Shown piece by piece: positions 63,572 through 64,000 of a DNA stretch of 64,000 nucleotides. The number at the start of each line of letters is the position of its first letter. Position 1 is the first letter of the stretch. This DNA is from Nostoc desertorum CM1-VF14 (GTDB taxonomy: Bacteria; Cyanobacteriota; Cyanobacteriia; Cyanobacteriales; Nostocaceae): positions 41,953-105,952 of the forward strand of contig JAHHHR010000027.1 of NCBI GenBank assembly GCA_019359245.1, read 5' to 3'. The notes beneath the pieces are model-generated. The model was not told the DNA's origin. It did no database searches and saw only the letters and a program-made list of their open reading frames with translations. The position numbers were made by a program, and so were the translations under genes.

Positions 63572-64000
63572 GAGTTAAGTCTCTCAACAATAAATCTCTT
63601 GCAAGAGTTACTAACGTTGAAAAAATAGAAGCACCGCATATTGTGTCAACGCCCTTTCAATGCAGTGTCTATAAAGCGACTTTGACAAAAAGCCCAATTT
63701 CATGTTGAGCAAGAACACAGGAAATTTTGTGTTCCTGCTTGATTTTTTGCTCATGGAGTTTCCTACTGCGACGGCTGTGGCAGCGGGAAAACAGACCAGT
63801 GTCTTACGACACGCTATTTTGCGTTGGAAGAAGACCGCGCTGCCTCCCCTTGGCTTTTTGTTGACTCCCAATTCTTAATTAGGGCTTGCTGAAAAAGTCA
63901 GAAAGAAGCAATTTCAAGGGTTGACTAGTTGTTCAGCCCCAGTCAATCATAAGTTTTTGTTGACTATAAATTTTACAATGATAAACTGCAATTATATTAT
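63572..64000. other. Terminal non-coding region with dispersed repeat
   Basis: No gene is supported. It contains AGAAGACCGCGCTGCC at 63829-63844, identical to 29241-29256. Frames on the minus strand here are translated repeat. Confidence 0.5.

Noticed and set aside
63611..63871. 86-codon minus-strand frame near the window end
   Set aside because: It overlaps a dispersed repeat and has no family features or ribosome site.

Overview
The window is chromosomal DNA of a filamentous, heterocyst-type cyanobacterium, most likely a Nostoc close to N. punctiforme. The evidence is a complete set of cyanobacterial markers: an allophycocyanin core operon, a cyanobacterial atp operon with both b and b' subunits, a split dnaE with the N-half of a DnaE intein, an Flv3/Flv1 flavodiiron pair, a CBS-CP12 fusion, the FTR catalytic chain, biliverdin reductase and plant-type ferredoxin. 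HIP1 octamers (GCGATCGC) are frequent, and Nostoc-style heptamer repeats and very small dispersed repeats are present. No CRISPR array, tRNA or rRNA was seen.

Layout. 1-8.5 kb: the 3' part of a vanadium-haloperoxidase-like gene, a parvulin-type isomerase, ackA, a PaiB-like gene, dnaE-N with its intein half, a decayed dicarboxylate symporter and an unannotated 59-residue gene with its own terminator. 9-17 kb: a secreted FG-GAP/RTX protein, a TIGR03032 protein and the flv3-flv1 pair. 17-20.2 kb: a gene-poor stretch with tandem repeats, IS630 remnants, tmRNA and a methyltransferase broken by a tiny repeat. 20.3-26.6 kb: the atp operon (atpI-B-E-F2-F-H-A-G, minus strand). 27-30 kb: methyltransferase, ComB-like phosphatase, secreted unknown. 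30.3-35.5 kb: apcE-apcA-apcB-apcC. 35.8-39.3 kb: H-NOX plus its HNOBA histidine kinase, then ftsW. 39.3-50.6 kb: an IS5-type element, a methyltransferase, a two-gene operon of membrane-anchored Ig-like proteins (one with a WD40 propeller), and a 1420-residue DUF4347/beta-helix/RTX protein. 50.7-64 kb: rpiA, SLH and repeat-rich envelope proteins, CBS-CP12, an lptA-lptB-lptF/G cluster, DUF309-ftrC, DUF58, map, bvdR and petF.

Functional themes. Energy and redox genes dominate: ATP synthase, phycobilisome core, O2 photoreduction by Flv, ferredoxin, the ferredoxin-thioredoxin system and the CP12-type Calvin-cycle switch. Around them lie accessory envelope and secreted proteins and transposon debris.

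The most interesting structural signal is one 29-bp repeat found three times: in ackA, at the start of flv3, and in a methyltransferase. In every copy the ends are GCGAT...CGC, and removing 21 bp restores a HIP1 octamer and the reading frame. This matches the SDR5 class of tiny mobile repeats described from N. punctiforme. In ackA it adds seven residues; in the methyltransferase it introduces two in-frame stops. The best candidate for an undescribed system is the paralogous Ig-like/WD40 membrane pair at 41.3-45.8 kb.
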